64,000 nucleotides of DNA from Actinophytocola xanthii (GCF_001921205.1 NZ_MSIE01000018.1:1-64000), one strand, 5' to 3'. Shown: positions 1-8,778, counted from the stretch's first letter. Program-made: numbers and translations. The notes: a model not told the origin generated them from the letters alone.

Positions 1-977
1 TCGCCCGATTCGGTCCGCCCGAGCAGGTCCGACTTCCCATCGCCGGTCACGTCGCCGAGCAGGACCGCTGTCATGCCGCCCCAGCCGTGGCTGACCTTGG
101 TGTGCGACCGCCAGGTGGCTTCGCCGTTCACGGAGCCGGAGTGCGGGTAGAGCAGCAGATCGCCCGAGGCCGTCCGGCCGACCAGGTCCGGTCGTCCGTC
201 GCCGGTGACGTCGCCGGGCATCATCGCGGTCATGCCGCCCCAGCCGTGGCTGACCTTGGTGTTCGACCGCCAGGTGGCTTCGCCGTTGACCGTGCCGGAG
301 TGCGGGTAGAGCAGCAGATCGCCCGAGGCCGTCCGGCCGACCAGGTCCGGTCGTCCGTCGCCGGTGACGTCGTCGGAGGAGCCGCCCCCGCCGCCGCAGT
401 TCCTGCTCACCACGTTGCGCCACTCGCCGCCGGCGCCGGGGCCGTACGCCACGCCGTTGAACCGGGCCGTCACCCGCTCGGCACCCGCGAAGCCCCAGCT
501 GGCGCTGCCGTCACCGTTGCTGTCGTAGCCCTGCTCGTAGTGCAGGTGGGGAACGCCGTTGGAGGTGGGCCCGGTGTGCCCGACCCGACCGATCCCCTGA
601 CCCTGCGACACCCGGGTGCCGACCCCCACCGAACGGGACTGCAGGTGGATGTAGGTCGTGAAGTGACCGCCACCGTGGTTGATCTGGATCACGTTGCCGG
701 CGTTGCTGTGGTAGAAGGACTGGTTCACCGTGCCCGCCGCGGGCGCGATCAGGGGCTGGCCTTCGGTGTTCGACTGCGGCTCGTGCACCATGTCCAGCGC
801 GGGGGCGTGGCCGCTGTCCCAGGTGTTCAGACGCCACTTGTCGTTGCACTGGAAAGGCAGTTGGAAGTTCGGTGCGGCGGACGCCGTACCAGGGGCGACG
901 ATGGCGATCCCGGCGGCTAAGCCCACGGCCGCGACGGCGCTGCCCACCACCCTCGCGAGCCGAATATTGCGGAACAT
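1..977 (-). CDS. Secreted M23 family metallopeptidase with C-terminal FG-GAP repeats (C-terminus outside window)
   Basis: The reading frame starts at ATG 977 with an AAGGAG ribosome site and runs off the left edge, so the C-terminus is missing. Residues 1-34 form a signal peptide ending TASA. The next ~150 residues carry LytM/M23 zinc-ligand motifs: an HAPALD element and the HLHYEQ motif with the HxH pair. M23 enzymes are zinc endopeptidases that usually cut peptidoglycan cross-links outside the cell. After a Gly/Ser linker come 53-residue FG-GAP/VCBS-type units with the calcium-loop pattern DVTGDGRPDL. These are near-identical at the DNA level. Codon 20, inside the signal peptide, is a rare TTA (918-920 on the plus strand), so translation may depend on the bldA-type tRNA. 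The gene is divergent from the SARP regulator at 1117. The substrate cannot be told from sequence. Confidence 0.9.
   Translation of the reverse strand, partial: MFRNIRLARVVGSAVAAVGLAAGIAIVAPGTASAAPNFQLPFQCNDKWRLNTWDSGHAPALDMVHEPQSNTEGQPLIAPAAGTVNQSFYHSNAGNVIQINHGGGHFTTYIHLQSRSVGVGTRVSQGQGIGRVGHTGPTSNGVPHLHYEQGYDSNGDGSASWGFAGAERVTARFNGVAYGPGAGGEWRNVVSRNCGGGGGSSDDVTGDGRPDLVGRTASGDLLLYPHSGTVNGEATWRSNTKVSHGWGGMTAMMPGDVTGDGRPDLVGRTASGDLLLYPHSGSVNGEATWRSHTKVSHGWGGMTAVLLGDVTGDGKSDLLGRTESG
70..387 (-). repeat. Two near-identical 159-bp tandem repeats encoding FG-GAP units
   Basis: Two consecutive 159-bp units start at about 70 and 229 and differ at only a handful of positions. A third, more diverged unit fills 1-69. 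Each encodes 53 residues of the secreted M23 protein, so the repeat is coding and in frame. High nucleotide identity suggests recent duplication or gene conversion. Confidence 0.85.
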
Positions 978-1116
978 GGCACTCCTTGCAAGAAGTTAAC
1001 CGAACCTGGTTTCTCTAGGTAAGAATCGAACGAGCACAGAGTGGTCTTCGCCGCTGACGGCTCGTTGAACCGGCGCTGACGGCAACGGGTGCGCACCGCT
1101 GTTCGGAGATGAGGAC

Positions 1117-4100
1117 GTGATGCGGTTTCAGGTACTCGGCCCGCTCAGAGTCGCGACCGGCTCCGGCTGGACAGCTGTCCGGGCGCGACAGCAACGCCTC
1201 GTCCTCGCGATCCTGCTGACCGAGTCCGGCAAGGTCGTCAGCACCGATCGGCTGACGACCGAGCTGTGGGGAGATCGTCCGCCATCCTCCGCGCTGAACA
1301 CCGTGCAGGCCTACGTGCTGCGGCTGCGGCGGCTGCTCGGCGACGCCGGCAGTGCGCTGCTGGTGACGGCGGGCAGCGGCTACCAGCTGGTGGCCCCCGA
1401 CGACGAGGTCGACTCCCGCGTGTTCACCCAGCTCGTCCACGATGGACAGCAGAGCCTGGCCGCGGGGCGACTGTCCACAGCGGTCGACCAGCTGGCCAGG
1501 GCGGAAGCCTTGTGGCGTGGCCCCGCGCTGAGCGAGACGGCGGACACCCCAGCCCTGGCTGCGGAGGCCGCCCAACTAGAACGGCTGCGTCTGGTCGCCG
1601 TCGAGACCAGGATGTCGGTCGAGCTCGGGCTCGGTCGGCACGCCGACGTGGTCGGCGAGCTCGCCCGCTTGGTGACCGCCCATCCGCTGGTCGAGGGCCT
1701 GCGCGGCCAGCTGATGCTGGCCCTGGCCAGGTGCGGGCGCCGGTCTGAGGCGCTGACGGCGTACCAGCAGGGGCGCATGGTGCTCGACGACGAGCTGGGC
1801 ATCCCGCCGATGCACGAGCTCGCCGAGCTGCACCGGGCGATCCTGGCCGGTGAGCCGGTACTCGCCAGCCCCTTCGAGCGGTGCACGACCTCGGTGGCGG
1901 CTTCGCCGCCCGACACCGCTCCGGCGCCCAACCAACTTCCGCCGGACATCGGGGACTTCGTCGGCCGCGAGGACGAGGTGGGTGCGGTCGTCGATGCCCT
2001 GACCGGCGGTTTGTCCACCACCGCCACGCCGGTGCTGGCGGTGACCGGGCAGGGCGGGGTCGGCAAGACGACGCTCGCCGTGCACGTTGCCCACCGGCTG
2101 CGGGAGTCCTTTCCAGACGGTCAGCTCCACGCCGACCTGCGCGGCACAGAGCCGGAACCGGCCGACCCGGCACGCGTACTCGCCCAGTTCCTGGTCGCGT
2201 TGGGCATGGACGGTCAGGCGCTGCCGACCGGTGTGGAGGAACGGGCGATCGCCCTGCGCATGCTGCTGGCCGACCGCCGGGTGCTGCTCGTGCTCGACAA
2301 CGCGGCCGGCGAGCAGCAGGTTCGCCCACTCCTACCCGGCAGCGCCACCTGCGCGGTGCTGGTAACAAGCCGCACGACGCTCACCGGGTTGAGCGCTCGG
2401 CAGGTTCCCCTCCTTCCCCTCGACCACGCGGCGGCGGTTCGGCTGCTCGCGACGATCCTCGGAGAGGAACGGGTGGCGGCCCAGCCGGCCGACGCCGCGG
2501 CGATCGTGGCCAGGTGCGACTACCTGCCGCTCGCCGTGCGCATCGTGGGCGCGCGGTTGGCGGCCCGGCCGGCCTGGCCGTTGGCCCGCATGGCGGCCCG
2601 GCTCGACGACGAGGCGCAGCGGCTGGGCGAGCTGGCCACCGGCGACCTCGCCGTCCGGGACAGCATCGAGGCGAGCTACCGGAAGCTCGACCCGGACAGC
2701 CAGCGGGCCCTGCGCATGCTCGCGCTGTTGGAACTGACGGCCTGGCCGACCTGGCTCCTCGCCGCGTTGCTCGATCTCCCGCCGGCCAGGACGGACACCC
2801 TGCTCGAGCGGCTCGTCGACACCCAGCTGCTGGTCGGCACGGCCACTGAGACCGGACATTTCCACTACCGCCTGCACGGCCTGGTCGGTCTCTACGCACG
2901 CGAACGGGCCGAGCACGAGGAGACCGAGCAGGAGCGGGTCGCCGCGCTGACCAGGGCTCTGGACACCCTGCTCGCCGTCGCCGGGGTCGCCGACCGGGCG
3001 CTGGCGGAGCACATCGTCTGGCCGGGTGAGGCGCCCAGCTGGCACCCGGACGAGAACCTGGCCGCCGAGGTGGTCCGCGACCCACTGACCTGGTTCGACA
3101 CCGAGCGCGGCACCCTGGTCGCGGCCGTCCGCCAGGCCGTGCGGTCCGGGCTCACCACCCACGCCTGGAAGATCGCGGTCCAGGTCGTCGACTACTACGC
3201 CCACCGCGGCCACTACGACGACTGGCTGCTCACCCACCAGCTCGCGTCGCGGGCGTGCGTCGAGGCCGGAGACCGCCTCGGTGCGGCCGTCATCACGCGC
3301 AACCTCGGGTACCTGCAGGCCGTCGGCGCGCGGACCCCGCCGCTCGACCTGGAGGCCGCCGAGGCGACCCTTCGCGAGCTCGGCCACCGGCGCGGCGTGG
3401 TGGACGTGTGCGGCCTGCGTGCGCTGGTCAGCCTGCGCCGCGGCGACCTGGCCGAGGCCAACGCCCTCGCCCAGGTCGCGGCGCGGATGGCGGAGGGCCT
3501 CGGCTACGAGTTCGCCCAGGCCCGTCCGTGGCACCTGCGCGCCCTGACCAGCCGCCACCAGGGCCGATACGACGAGGCCACCGGCTGTGCCGAACGCGGC
3601 CTCGAGCTCGCCGAACGCACCGGCAACATGTACGACCGGGTGCTCGCTCTCGTTGAGCTCGCCCGTGCGTGCACGAGCCGGGCCTCGGCCGCGCCAGTAC
3701 TGAGCAGGCTCGACGACGCGGTCGACCGGTACTGCCGGCGGCGCGAGCCGCTGCTCGGGACCTCCCTGATGCTGGCCCGCGCGGAGCTGGCGGTGCGCCT
3801 GGGCCTGGCCGTGAACCGCCGGACGATCGAGCGCTGCATGGCCGTGTTCGACCAGCACGGTGTTCTCTGGGGACAGGCCACGTGCCTGAGGCTGCTGGGA
3901 ACCCTCGAGACCCGGGCCGGGCGGGCGGCCGCCGGCATCGAGCTCCTCACGAGGGCGGTCGAGCTCGCGGAGCGACCGGGCCTCGATCTCGAGCTGGCGC
4001 AGGCCCTCACCGCACTTGGTACTGCCCACCAGGCCGACGGCGACACGGCGCGCGCGGTGCACGCCTTTCACCAGGCCCTCGCTCGCTACGACCACCTGGG

Positions 4101-4167
4101 CAACGAGATCGAGGGCCTGGCCGTGTTGGCCCTGATCCCCGAGGACAGACCCGCTCCGCAGCGGTGA
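1117..4167 (+). CDS. AfsR/SARP family transcriptional regulator (OmpR-like wHTH, BTAD, NB-ARC, TPR)
   Basis: This 1016-residue multidomain regulator is of AfsR type. Residues ~1-95 form an OmpR/SARP winged helix that starts RFQVLGPLRV, and ~96-245 form the bacterial transcriptional activator domain. An NB-ARC ATPase occupies ~275-520, with P-loop GQGGVGKTT near residue 311 and Walker B VLLVLDNA. The last ~350 residues are helical TPR-like repeats. Family members bind direct heptamer repeats upstream of the -35 region and use the ATPase/TPR part for signal sensing. The start is GTG 1117; ATG 1120 is equally possible because both have GGAG/GAGG just upstream. It is divergent from the M23 gene, and no biosynthetic cluster adjoins it, so the target is unknown. 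Confidence 0.92.
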   Translation: MMRFQVLGPLRVATGSGWTAVRARQQRLVLAILLTESGKVVSTDRLTTELWGDRPPSSALNTVQAYVLRLRRLLGDAGSALLVTAGSGYQLVAPDDEVDSRVFTQLVHDGQQSLAAGRLSTAVDQLARAEALWRGPALSETADTPALAAEAAQLERLRLVAVETRMSVELGLGRHADVVGELARLVTAHPLVEGLRGQLMLALARCGRRSEALTAYQQGRMVLDDELGIPPMHELAELHRAILAGEPVLASPFERCTTSVAASPPDTAPAPNQLPPDIGDFVGREDEVGAVVDALTGGLSTTATPVLAVTGQGGVGKTTLAVHVAHRLRESFPDGQLHADLRGTEPEPADPARVLAQFLVALGMDGQALPTGVEERAIALRMLLADRRVLLVLDNAAGEQQVRPLLPGSATCAVLVTSRTTLTGLSARQVPLLPLDHAAAVRLLATILGEERVAAQPADAAAIVARCDYLPLAVRIVGARLAARPAWPLARMAARLDDEAQRLGELATGDLAVRDSIEASYRKLDPDSQRALRMLALLELTAWPTWLLAALLDLPPARTDTLLERLVDTQLLVGTATETGHFHYRLHGLVGLYARERAEHEETEQERVAALTRALDTLLAVAGVADRALAEHIVWPGEAPSWHPDENLAAEVVRDPLTWFDTERGTLVAAVRQAVRSGLTTHAWKIAVQVVDYYAHRGHYDDWLLTHQLASRACVEAGDRLGAAVITRNLGYLQAVGARTPPLDLEAAEATLRELGHRRGVVDVCGLRALVSLRRGDLAEANALAQVAARMAEGLGYEFAQARPWHLRALTSRHQGRYDEATGCAERGLELAERTGNMYDRVLALVELARACTSRASAAPVLSRLDDAVDRYCRRREPLLGTSLMLARAELAVRLGLAVNRRTIERCMAVFDQHGVLWGQATCLRLLGTLETRAGRAAAGIELLTRAVELAERPGLDLELAQALTALGTAHQADGDTARAVHAFHQALARYDHLGNEIEGLAVLALIPEDRPAPQR

Positions 4168-4183
4168 GGCGAGCTCCGGACGC

Positions 4184-4471
4184 CTACCCGTCGTTGCTCG
4201 CGAACGAGACGACATAGGCACCGGTCGCGCTGTCCACCTCGGCCTCGCCGGTCGAGACCCCCCGGCTCTCCCCGGTCGGCAGCTCGATCCGCGTCGCCTC
4301 GCGCGCGCGTTCCCGCTCCTCCTGACCGACGACGATGGTCCCCTCCCACAGACGCTTGCTGGTGCGGATCGTCGCCTGGCCCTCGATCGTCGTCTCGTCG
4401 CGCATGACCAGCGTCGCCTGGCCCTGGTAGCTACCCATTCGGCGATTCCACCACGGCCGTTGCGACCTCAC
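4184..4471 (-). CDS. Small hypothetical beta-rich protein
   Basis: This protein of up to 95 residues contains alternating strands such as YQGQATLVMRDETTIEGQAT and a WEGTIVV strand. It resembles small one-domain beta-barrel proteins fused to or next to oxidoreductases in actinomycetes (DUF4873-like); that comparison is from memory and weak. The GTG at 4471 overlaps the stop of the upstream oxidoreductase gene in a GTGA arrangement, which indicates translational coupling. ATG 4438 (84 residues, beginning MGSYQGQ) is an alternative start. No catalytic motif is seen. Confidence 0.6.
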   Translation of the reverse strand: MRSQRPWWNRRMGSYQGQATLVMRDETTIEGQATIRTSKRLWEGTIVVGQEERERAREATRIELPTGESRGVSTGEAEVDSATGAYVVSFASNDG

Positions 4472-5439
4472 ACCGTGAGCACGACCTTGCCCCTGGCGTG
4501 CTCGTCCTCCAGGTACCGGATCGCGGCGGCCGCGTCGGCCAGGGGGAAGGTCCGGTCGACGACCGGGGTGACCGTGCCGGCGGCCAGCAGGTCACGCAGG
4601 ACCTCGAGGTCGGCCAGGTTGCCCTTGGCCAGCATCGGGGTCAGGGTCTGGCTGCCGAACAGCGACCGCACGGCCAACGTCAGCGGCCCGGTGAGCGGGC
4701 TCACCCACATGCCTTTGATCGGTCCGCCCACCGAGACCAGCACGCCTTTGCGCGTGAGCACCCGCTTGATCTCCGAGGGGGTCCGGCTGCCCGCTATGTC
4801 GATCACGGCGTCGTACCGGGGCTCGCCGGCGGTGAAGTTCTCCGCCGTGTAGTCGACGACGTGGTCGGCGCCGATCGAGCGGACCAGCTCCACGTTCCTG
4901 GTGCTGCACACACCGGTCACTTCGGCGCCGAGCGCCTTGGCGACCTGGACCGTGAAGGTCCCGACGCCCCCCGACGCCCCGTTGACCAGGACGTGCTGGC
5001 CGGCCCGCACCCCTGCCTTCTTCCGCAGCGCCTGCAGGGCGGTGAACGCGGCGATTCCGACCGCACCGGCCTGTTCGAAGGTCAGCCGCTCCGGCTTGGG
5101 CAGCAACACCCCGTCGGCCCGGAGGGCGACGTACTCGGCCCACGTGCCGGTTCCGTAGCCGAACACCTCGTCGCCCGCCCGGTAGGTCGTCACGTTCCGG
5201 CCCACCGCCTCGACGACCCCGGCCAGGTCCGCGCCCAGCCTGCCCGTCCTCGGCCGGGGCAGGCCCATCACCGCCCGGACCAGGTACGGCTCACCGCGCA
5301 TGAGGTGTGCTTCCAGGGGGTTGACCGAGGTTGTCCGTACCCGCACCAGGACGTCGTCGTCGCCCACCGGCGGCGGATCGAGGTCCACGAGCTCGAGGAC
5401 ATCGGGTGGACCGTACCGGCGGTAGTGGATCGCCTTCAT
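4468..5439 (-). CDS. Zinc-free medium-chain quinone oxidoreductase / NAD(P)-dependent alcohol dehydrogenase
   Basis: This 323-residue member of the MDR superfamily is of quinone-oxidoreductase type. The N-terminal GroES-like domain begins MKAIHYRRYGPPDVLEL. The nucleotide-binding Rossmann domain carries NGASGGVGTFTVQVA, and the cysteine/histidine zinc ligands of classical ADHs are absent. Such enzymes reduce quinones or enones with NADPH in the cytoplasm. ATG 5439 is preferred because GGGGAG lies five bases upstream; an in-frame upstream start at 5487 would add 16 unconserved residues. It forms a two-gene unit with the small protein at 4184-4471. The physiological substrate is not evident. 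Confidence 0.88.
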   Translation of the reverse strand: MKAIHYRRYGPPDVLELVDLDPPPVGDDDVLVRVRTTSVNPLEAHLMRGEPYLVRAVMGLPRPRTGRLGADLAGVVEAVGRNVTTYRAGDEVFGYGTGTWAEYVALRADGVLLPKPERLTFEQAGAVGIAAFTALQALRKKAGVRAGQHVLVNGASGGVGTFTVQVAKALGAEVTGVCSTRNVELVRSIGADHVVDYTAENFTAGEPRYDAVIDIAGSRTPSEIKRVLTRKGVLVSVGGPIKGMWVSPLTGPLTLAVRSLFGSQTLTPMLAKGNLADLEVLRDLLAAGTVTPVVDRTFPLADAAAAIRYLEDEHARGKVVLTV

Positions 5440-5587
5440 CGTGCTCCCCAGGAGATGGCGTGGTCCCCGACCGACGTCGGCGATCATCGCAGAGACGCCG
5501 TACGCGAACCATGCTCACAGTTGTCCTGAGCTGCCTGTCTCCGCGCGGAGGCGGCCGAGGAGCTGGCGAAACGCCTGACGGCTGAAA

Positions 5588-5603
5588 TGTGACCTGCATC
5601 ACT
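5588..5603. promoter_or_regulatory. Crp/GlxR-like operator palindrome
   Basis: The motif is TGTGACCTGCATCACT, a GTGA-N6-TCAC dyad that matches the Crp/GlxR consensus. It sits about 20 bp upstream of a possible -35 element of the redox operon, a position compatible with activation. Binding is inferred only. Confidence 0.5.
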
Positions 5604-5622
5604 CCGCGTGGTCGTGATCGCG

Positions 5623-5653
5623 TTGAACGTCGTCCCGTTATCCGCCGTATATA
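5623..5653 (+). promoter_or_regulatory. Candidate sigma-70-like promoter of the redox operon
   Basis: A TTGAAC box (5623-5628) and a TATATA box (5648-5653) are separated by 19 bp, about 40 bp upstream of the small lipoprotein start. The spacing is slightly long, so this is tentative. Confidence 0.4.
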
Positions 5654-5693
5654 GAGGCGTCGACCGGCGACCAGCTCTGGAAGGAGCAGTGAC

Positions 5694-5858
5694 ATGAGGA
5701 CTCGGGTGGTGGGACTGGTGACGGTGACCGCCATGGCCGTGGCCGCGCTCAGCGCCTGCAACCTGCGTGAGGGCACCAGCAGTGAGTACGGGGCGGTGCC
5801 CGGCTCGTCGGTCGACCACCCGACGCACGACATCGTCGGCCAGAACTCCACGAACTAA
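5694..5858 (+). CDS. Small putative lipoprotein (54 aa)
   Basis: ATG 5694 follows AAGGAG with good spacing. The 54-residue product has a hydrophobic N-terminal helix ending in the lipobox LSAC (Cys22), followed by a short hydrophilic tail of about 32 residues. It would be lipid-anchored on the outer face of the membrane. It is the first gene downstream of the Crp-like site and promoter and lies 21 bp before the DUF4142 gene, so it probably belongs to the same operon. No family is recognised, and so small a protein may act as an accessory subunit. Confidence 0.65.
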   Translation: MRTRVVGLVTVTAMAVAALSACNLREGTSSEYGAVPGSSVDHPTHDIVGQNSTN

Positions 5859-5879
5859 ATCGTCGAATTGAGAAACAGA

Positions 5880-6584
5880 ATGCGTCGCGCGGTTATTCGC
5901 TCGGTTGCGGCCGGGGTTCTCGCGATCCTCCTGTCGGCCTTCCCCGCGGCTTGGTTGGCGTTCGCGCAACCAGCCCAGACCAACTCGAAGGAGCTTGACG
6001 CGCGGGACCGGGAGTTCCTCTTCACGATCAAGTTCGCCAACCTCTGGGAAATCCCGATGGGCGACCTCGCGGCAGAGCGCGGCAACTCGGAGAAGGTCAG
6101 GGAGGTCGGCCGGACCCTGTCCACCGACCACAAGCAGCTCGAGGTGCAGATCGCGGAGATCGCGGAGGAGTTCGGGGTCGACCTCCCGGACGCCCCGGGC
6201 TCCAAGCAGCAGCAGTGGATGGACGAGATCTCCGCGGCGTCCGGCGACGACTTCGACCGGGTGTTCGCCAACCGGCTGCGTGCCGCGCACGGTTCCGTCT
6301 TCGGGCTCGTCGCCGAAGTCCGGGCCGGCACGCGCAACGACACCATCCGCGACTTCGCCCAGGCGGCCAACGACATCGTGATGAAGCACATGACGATCCT
6401 CGAGGGGACCGGTCACGTGATGTCCAACGGCCTGTTCGGGGAGGCCTCGGCGCGCTCGCTGGACAACCCCGAGAACCAGCTGGGCGGCAGCGACCTCGCT
6501 CTCGCCGGAATCCTCGGCGTCTTCGCCGTCGGGGCGACCCTCGGCCTGGTGCGGACGTTCAGCGCGCACGGAGCCGAGAGATGA
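5880..6584 (+). CDS. DUF4142 domain protein, secreted or membrane anchored
   Basis: This protein of about 234 residues has an N-terminal signal sequence (cleavage near LAFAQPAQ) followed by the DUF4142 pattern: RDREFLFTIKFANLWEIPMG, then EKVREVGRTLSTDHKQLE, a ferritin-like helical arrangement. A C-terminal hydrophobic helix (LALAGILGVFAVGATLGLV) probably anchors it in the membrane. DUF4142 proteins are predicted extracytoplasmic four-helix proteins of unknown biochemistry. ATG 5880 is chosen; an in-frame TTG at 5868 is possible, and neither has a strong ribosome site. Its stop overlaps the next start in ATGA, so it is coupled to the membrane cytochrome gene. Confidence 0.85.
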   Translation: MRRAVIRSVAAGVLAILLSAFPAAWLAFAQPAQTNSKELDARDREFLFTIKFANLWEIPMGDLAAERGNSEKVREVGRTLSTDHKQLEVQIAEIAEEFGVDLPDAPGSKQQQWMDEISAASGDDFDRVFANRLRAAHGSVFGLVAEVRAGTRNDTIRDFAQAANDIVMKHMTILEGTGHVMSNGLFGEASARSLDNPENQLGGSDLALAGILGVFAVGATLGLVRTFSAHGAER

Positions 6585-7411
6585 CCCTCGAGCTCGCCCT
6601 GCCCGGCCACGACGTCGGGGTGCGCGAAGTCGCCGCCCTCTCCGCCCGGGCCGCCTACGTCCTGATGTGCCTGACCCTCTGCTGGGGCATCTTCACCGCG
6701 ACCGGCTGGATCAAGCGACTGACCGGGTACCAGGCCATCCGCTCCGGGCACATGATCCTGGCCTCGTTCACGCTGGCCGCCGGAACCACGCACGCGATCG
6801 TCTTCCTCCTGCTGCGCGAGCAGGGACTGGACCTGACCGGCATCGCGGTGCCGTTCAGCGGGCTGTTCCGGCACACCCTCGGCATCCTCGGCCTCGAGCT
6901 CATGATGGCGATCGCGATCGCCGTCGGGCTGAAGCGGTTCGTCAACTACCGCCGCTGGCTGCGGTTCCACCAGCTCGCGTACATCGCGGTGGCGATGCTC
7001 GTGCTGCACTCCTGGTTCGGCGCGATCGCCAACGGTCACCTGTCCACTCTCTGGCTGGGCGGGTTCACCGTGCTGGTCCCGGCGGTCACGTTGACCGTGC
7101 TGCGGTGCGTGCCGCCGCGGGTGCTGATCCGCGCCGGTCTGCTCGGAGCCGCCCCGGTCGCCGCCTCTCCCGTGCAGGAGCCCTCGGGAGTCAGCGGAGG
7201 CGCCCGGCAGGTGCGGGTGGCGGTCGACAACCAGCGGTGCAAGCGGTACGGCATCTGCCAGATGGAATCACCAGAACTGTTCACGCTTCTGGAGGACGGA
7301 CGGTTGCGCTACGTCCGCGATCCGGATGACGACAGCCGGGCCGGCGCGCAGGCGGCAGCCCGAGCCTGTCCTATGCGGGCAATCCAGTTGCAGGAGGTAG
7401 GGAGCAAATGA
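6581..7411 (+). CDS. Ferric-reductase-like transmembrane protein fused to a 3-Cys ferredoxin domain
   Basis: The start ATG 6581 overlaps the previous stop (ATGA). Residues ~20-180 contain about five membrane helices typical of ferric-reductase-like/heme-b domains. Histidines are placed as in heme-binding families: SGH, TTH, FRH, and an FHQL/VLHSW pair 13 residues apart. After a linker, residues ~205-275 are a ferredoxin of the P450-partner type with CKRYGIC and a terminal ACPM, three cysteines in all, which predicts a [3Fe-4S] cluster. The fusion would pass electrons between a cytoplasmic ferredoxin and the membrane heme. The downstream gene encodes the matching flavoprotein reductase. The direction of electron flow and the final acceptor are inferred, not seen. 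Confidence 0.85.
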   Translation: MTLELALPGHDVGVREVAALSARAAYVLMCLTLCWGIFTATGWIKRLTGYQAIRSGHMILASFTLAAGTTHAIVFLLLREQGLDLTGIAVPFSGLFRHTLGILGLELMMAIAIAVGLKRFVNYRRWLRFHQLAYIAVAMLVLHSWFGAIANGHLSTLWLGGFTVLVPAVTLTVLRCVPPRVLIRAGLLGAAPVAASPVQEPSGVSGGARQVRVAVDNQRCKRYGICQMESPELFTLLEDGRLRYVRDPDDDSRAGAQAAARACPMRAIQLQEVGSK

Positions 7412-8778
7412 GCCGGCTCGAACGAGTTGTCGTGGTGGGCGCCGGACTGGCAGGCCTGCGCGCGGCGGAGCGGCTCCGAGAACTCGGGTTCAACGGTGAG
7501 CTCATGATCGTGGGATCCGAGGCGACCCCGCCCTATCACCGGCCGGCGCTGTCCAAGCAGCTGCTGACCGGGGCGATGAAGCCCGCGGACCTGATGTTGC
7601 CCGCGTACCGGGAGATCGGTGCGAAGTGGCGGCTCAGCACCCCGGCGGCGTACCTCGTGCCGCAGAAGCGCGTCGTGCGCCTCCCCGGCGGCGAGGACGT
7701 CCAGTACGACGGGCTGGTGATCGCGACCGGCATGGAGGCCAGGCGCATCGCCGGCGTGCCGTACCACGACCCGCGCGTGCTCGGCCTGCGGACGATGCAG
7801 GACGCGCTCGCGATCGAGCGGGCCGTGTCCGCCGGCCGCGGCCCGATCGCGATCATCGGTGGTGGCTTCACCGGGTGCGAGATCGCCTGCAGCCTGCGTC
7901 ACCTCAACCGGGAGGTGACGATCATCGGCCGCGGCCCCAACCTGCTTGGGAACGTGCTCGGCCCGCAGCTGGGCAACTGGATGACCGAGATGCACCGCAA
8001 CCACCACGTCGACCTGGCGATGGAGACGTCGGTGCGGCACTGGGTGCCCCGGCCCGACGGCATCGAGTTGCACCTGAGCGATGGCACGTACATGCTCGCC
8101 TCGTGCGCGATCGTCGCCGCCGGTACGGTCCCGGCGACGTCCTGGCTGCGGGGATCCGGGTTGCCGCTGGACGACGGCGTGGTCTGCGAGCCGACCTGCC
8201 ACGTGGTGGGTGCCGAGGACGTGGTGGCCGCCGGTGACGTCGCGCAGTGGCCGAACCTCCGGTTCGACGACAAGCCGCGGCGCATCGAGCACTGGCTGAA
8301 CGCGGTGGAGATGGGTCGGGCCGCTGCCGAGAGCCTGCTGGCCGGCCGCGCCGCCGCCCGCCCGTTCACGCCGATGCCGAGGTTCTGGACCGAGCAGTTC
8401 GGCGTGCGCATCCAGGCCGCCGGCGTGCCGAAGATGGGTACGGAGACCATCTCGCTCGGTACGCCCGCGGAGGGCAACGGCACGGTCGTCGGGTACGTGA
8501 AGGAAGGCCGCCTGATGGGCGTGATCGGCCTCGACAGCCCGGGCGCCGTGCTGACCTGGACCGAGACCGTGATGCGGCACAACCCCGCCCCCGGCGAGCG
8601 GCCCGTCCCGGTCGACCCGCGCCCGATTCCGGCCGAGGCGATGGCCGCCCGTCAGCCCAACCGCGCCAGGGCGACCGGTCGCCACTCGCTGCCCACGCAG
8701 CGCGACCTGCACAAGGTGGACAGGCCGGCCCAGCGGGCCAACCCCGTCCGCTCCCCGCAGTTCGCCCCGGCCTACTGA
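7408..8778 (+). CDS. FAD-dependent NAD(P)H:ferredoxin-reductase-type oxidoreductase
   Basis: This 456-residue protein has an N-terminal FAD motif VVVGAGLAGLRAAERL and a second nucleotide motif IIGGGFTGCEIA near residue 150. Its GDVAQWPN segment resembles the conserved FAD/ribityl-contact motif, and the layout matches putidaredoxin-reductase/AIF-type enzymes. These oxidise NAD(P)H and reduce [2Fe-2S] or [3Fe-4S] ferredoxins. ATG 7408 overlaps the stop of the ferredoxin-fused membrane protein and has GGAGG upstream, so the two are co-translated and very likely partners. The last ~50 residues are polar and low in complexity. A GC-rich hairpin follows the gene. Confidence 0.9.
   Translation: MSRLERVVVVGAGLAGLRAAERLRELGFNGELMIVGSEATPPYHRPALSKQLLTGAMKPADLMLPAYREIGAKWRLSTPAAYLVPQKRVVRLPGGEDVQYDGLVIATGMEARRIAGVPYHDPRVLGLRTMQDALAIERAVSAGRGPIAIIGGGFTGCEIACSLRHLNREVTIIGRGPNLLGNVLGPQLGNWMTEMHRNHHVDLAMETSVRHWVPRPDGIELHLSDGTYMLASCAIVAAGTVPATSWLRGSGLPLDDGVVCEPTCHVVGAEDVVAAGDVAQWPNLRFDDKPRRIEHWLNAVEMGRAAAESLLAGRAAARPFTPMPRFWTEQFGVRIQAAGVPKMGTETISLGTPAEGNGTVVGYVKEGRLMGVIGLDSPGAVLTWTETVMRHNPAPGERPVPVDPRPIPAEAMAARQPNRARATGRHSLPTQRDLHKVDRPAQRANPVRSPQFAPAY

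Noticed and set aside
70-387. Regular tandem repeats considered as a CRISPR array
   Set aside because: The units are 159 bp, contiguous without spacers and in frame with a protein.
87-920. Plus-strand frame with apparent protein repeats
   Set aside because: The repeats come from the FG-GAP units of the M23 gene on the other strand, which has signal peptide, motifs and ribosome site.
2332-4221. 629-codon minus-strand frame opposite the SARP gene
   Set aside because: It is antisense to the AfsR-type regulator, shows low-complexity composition and contains no domain motif.
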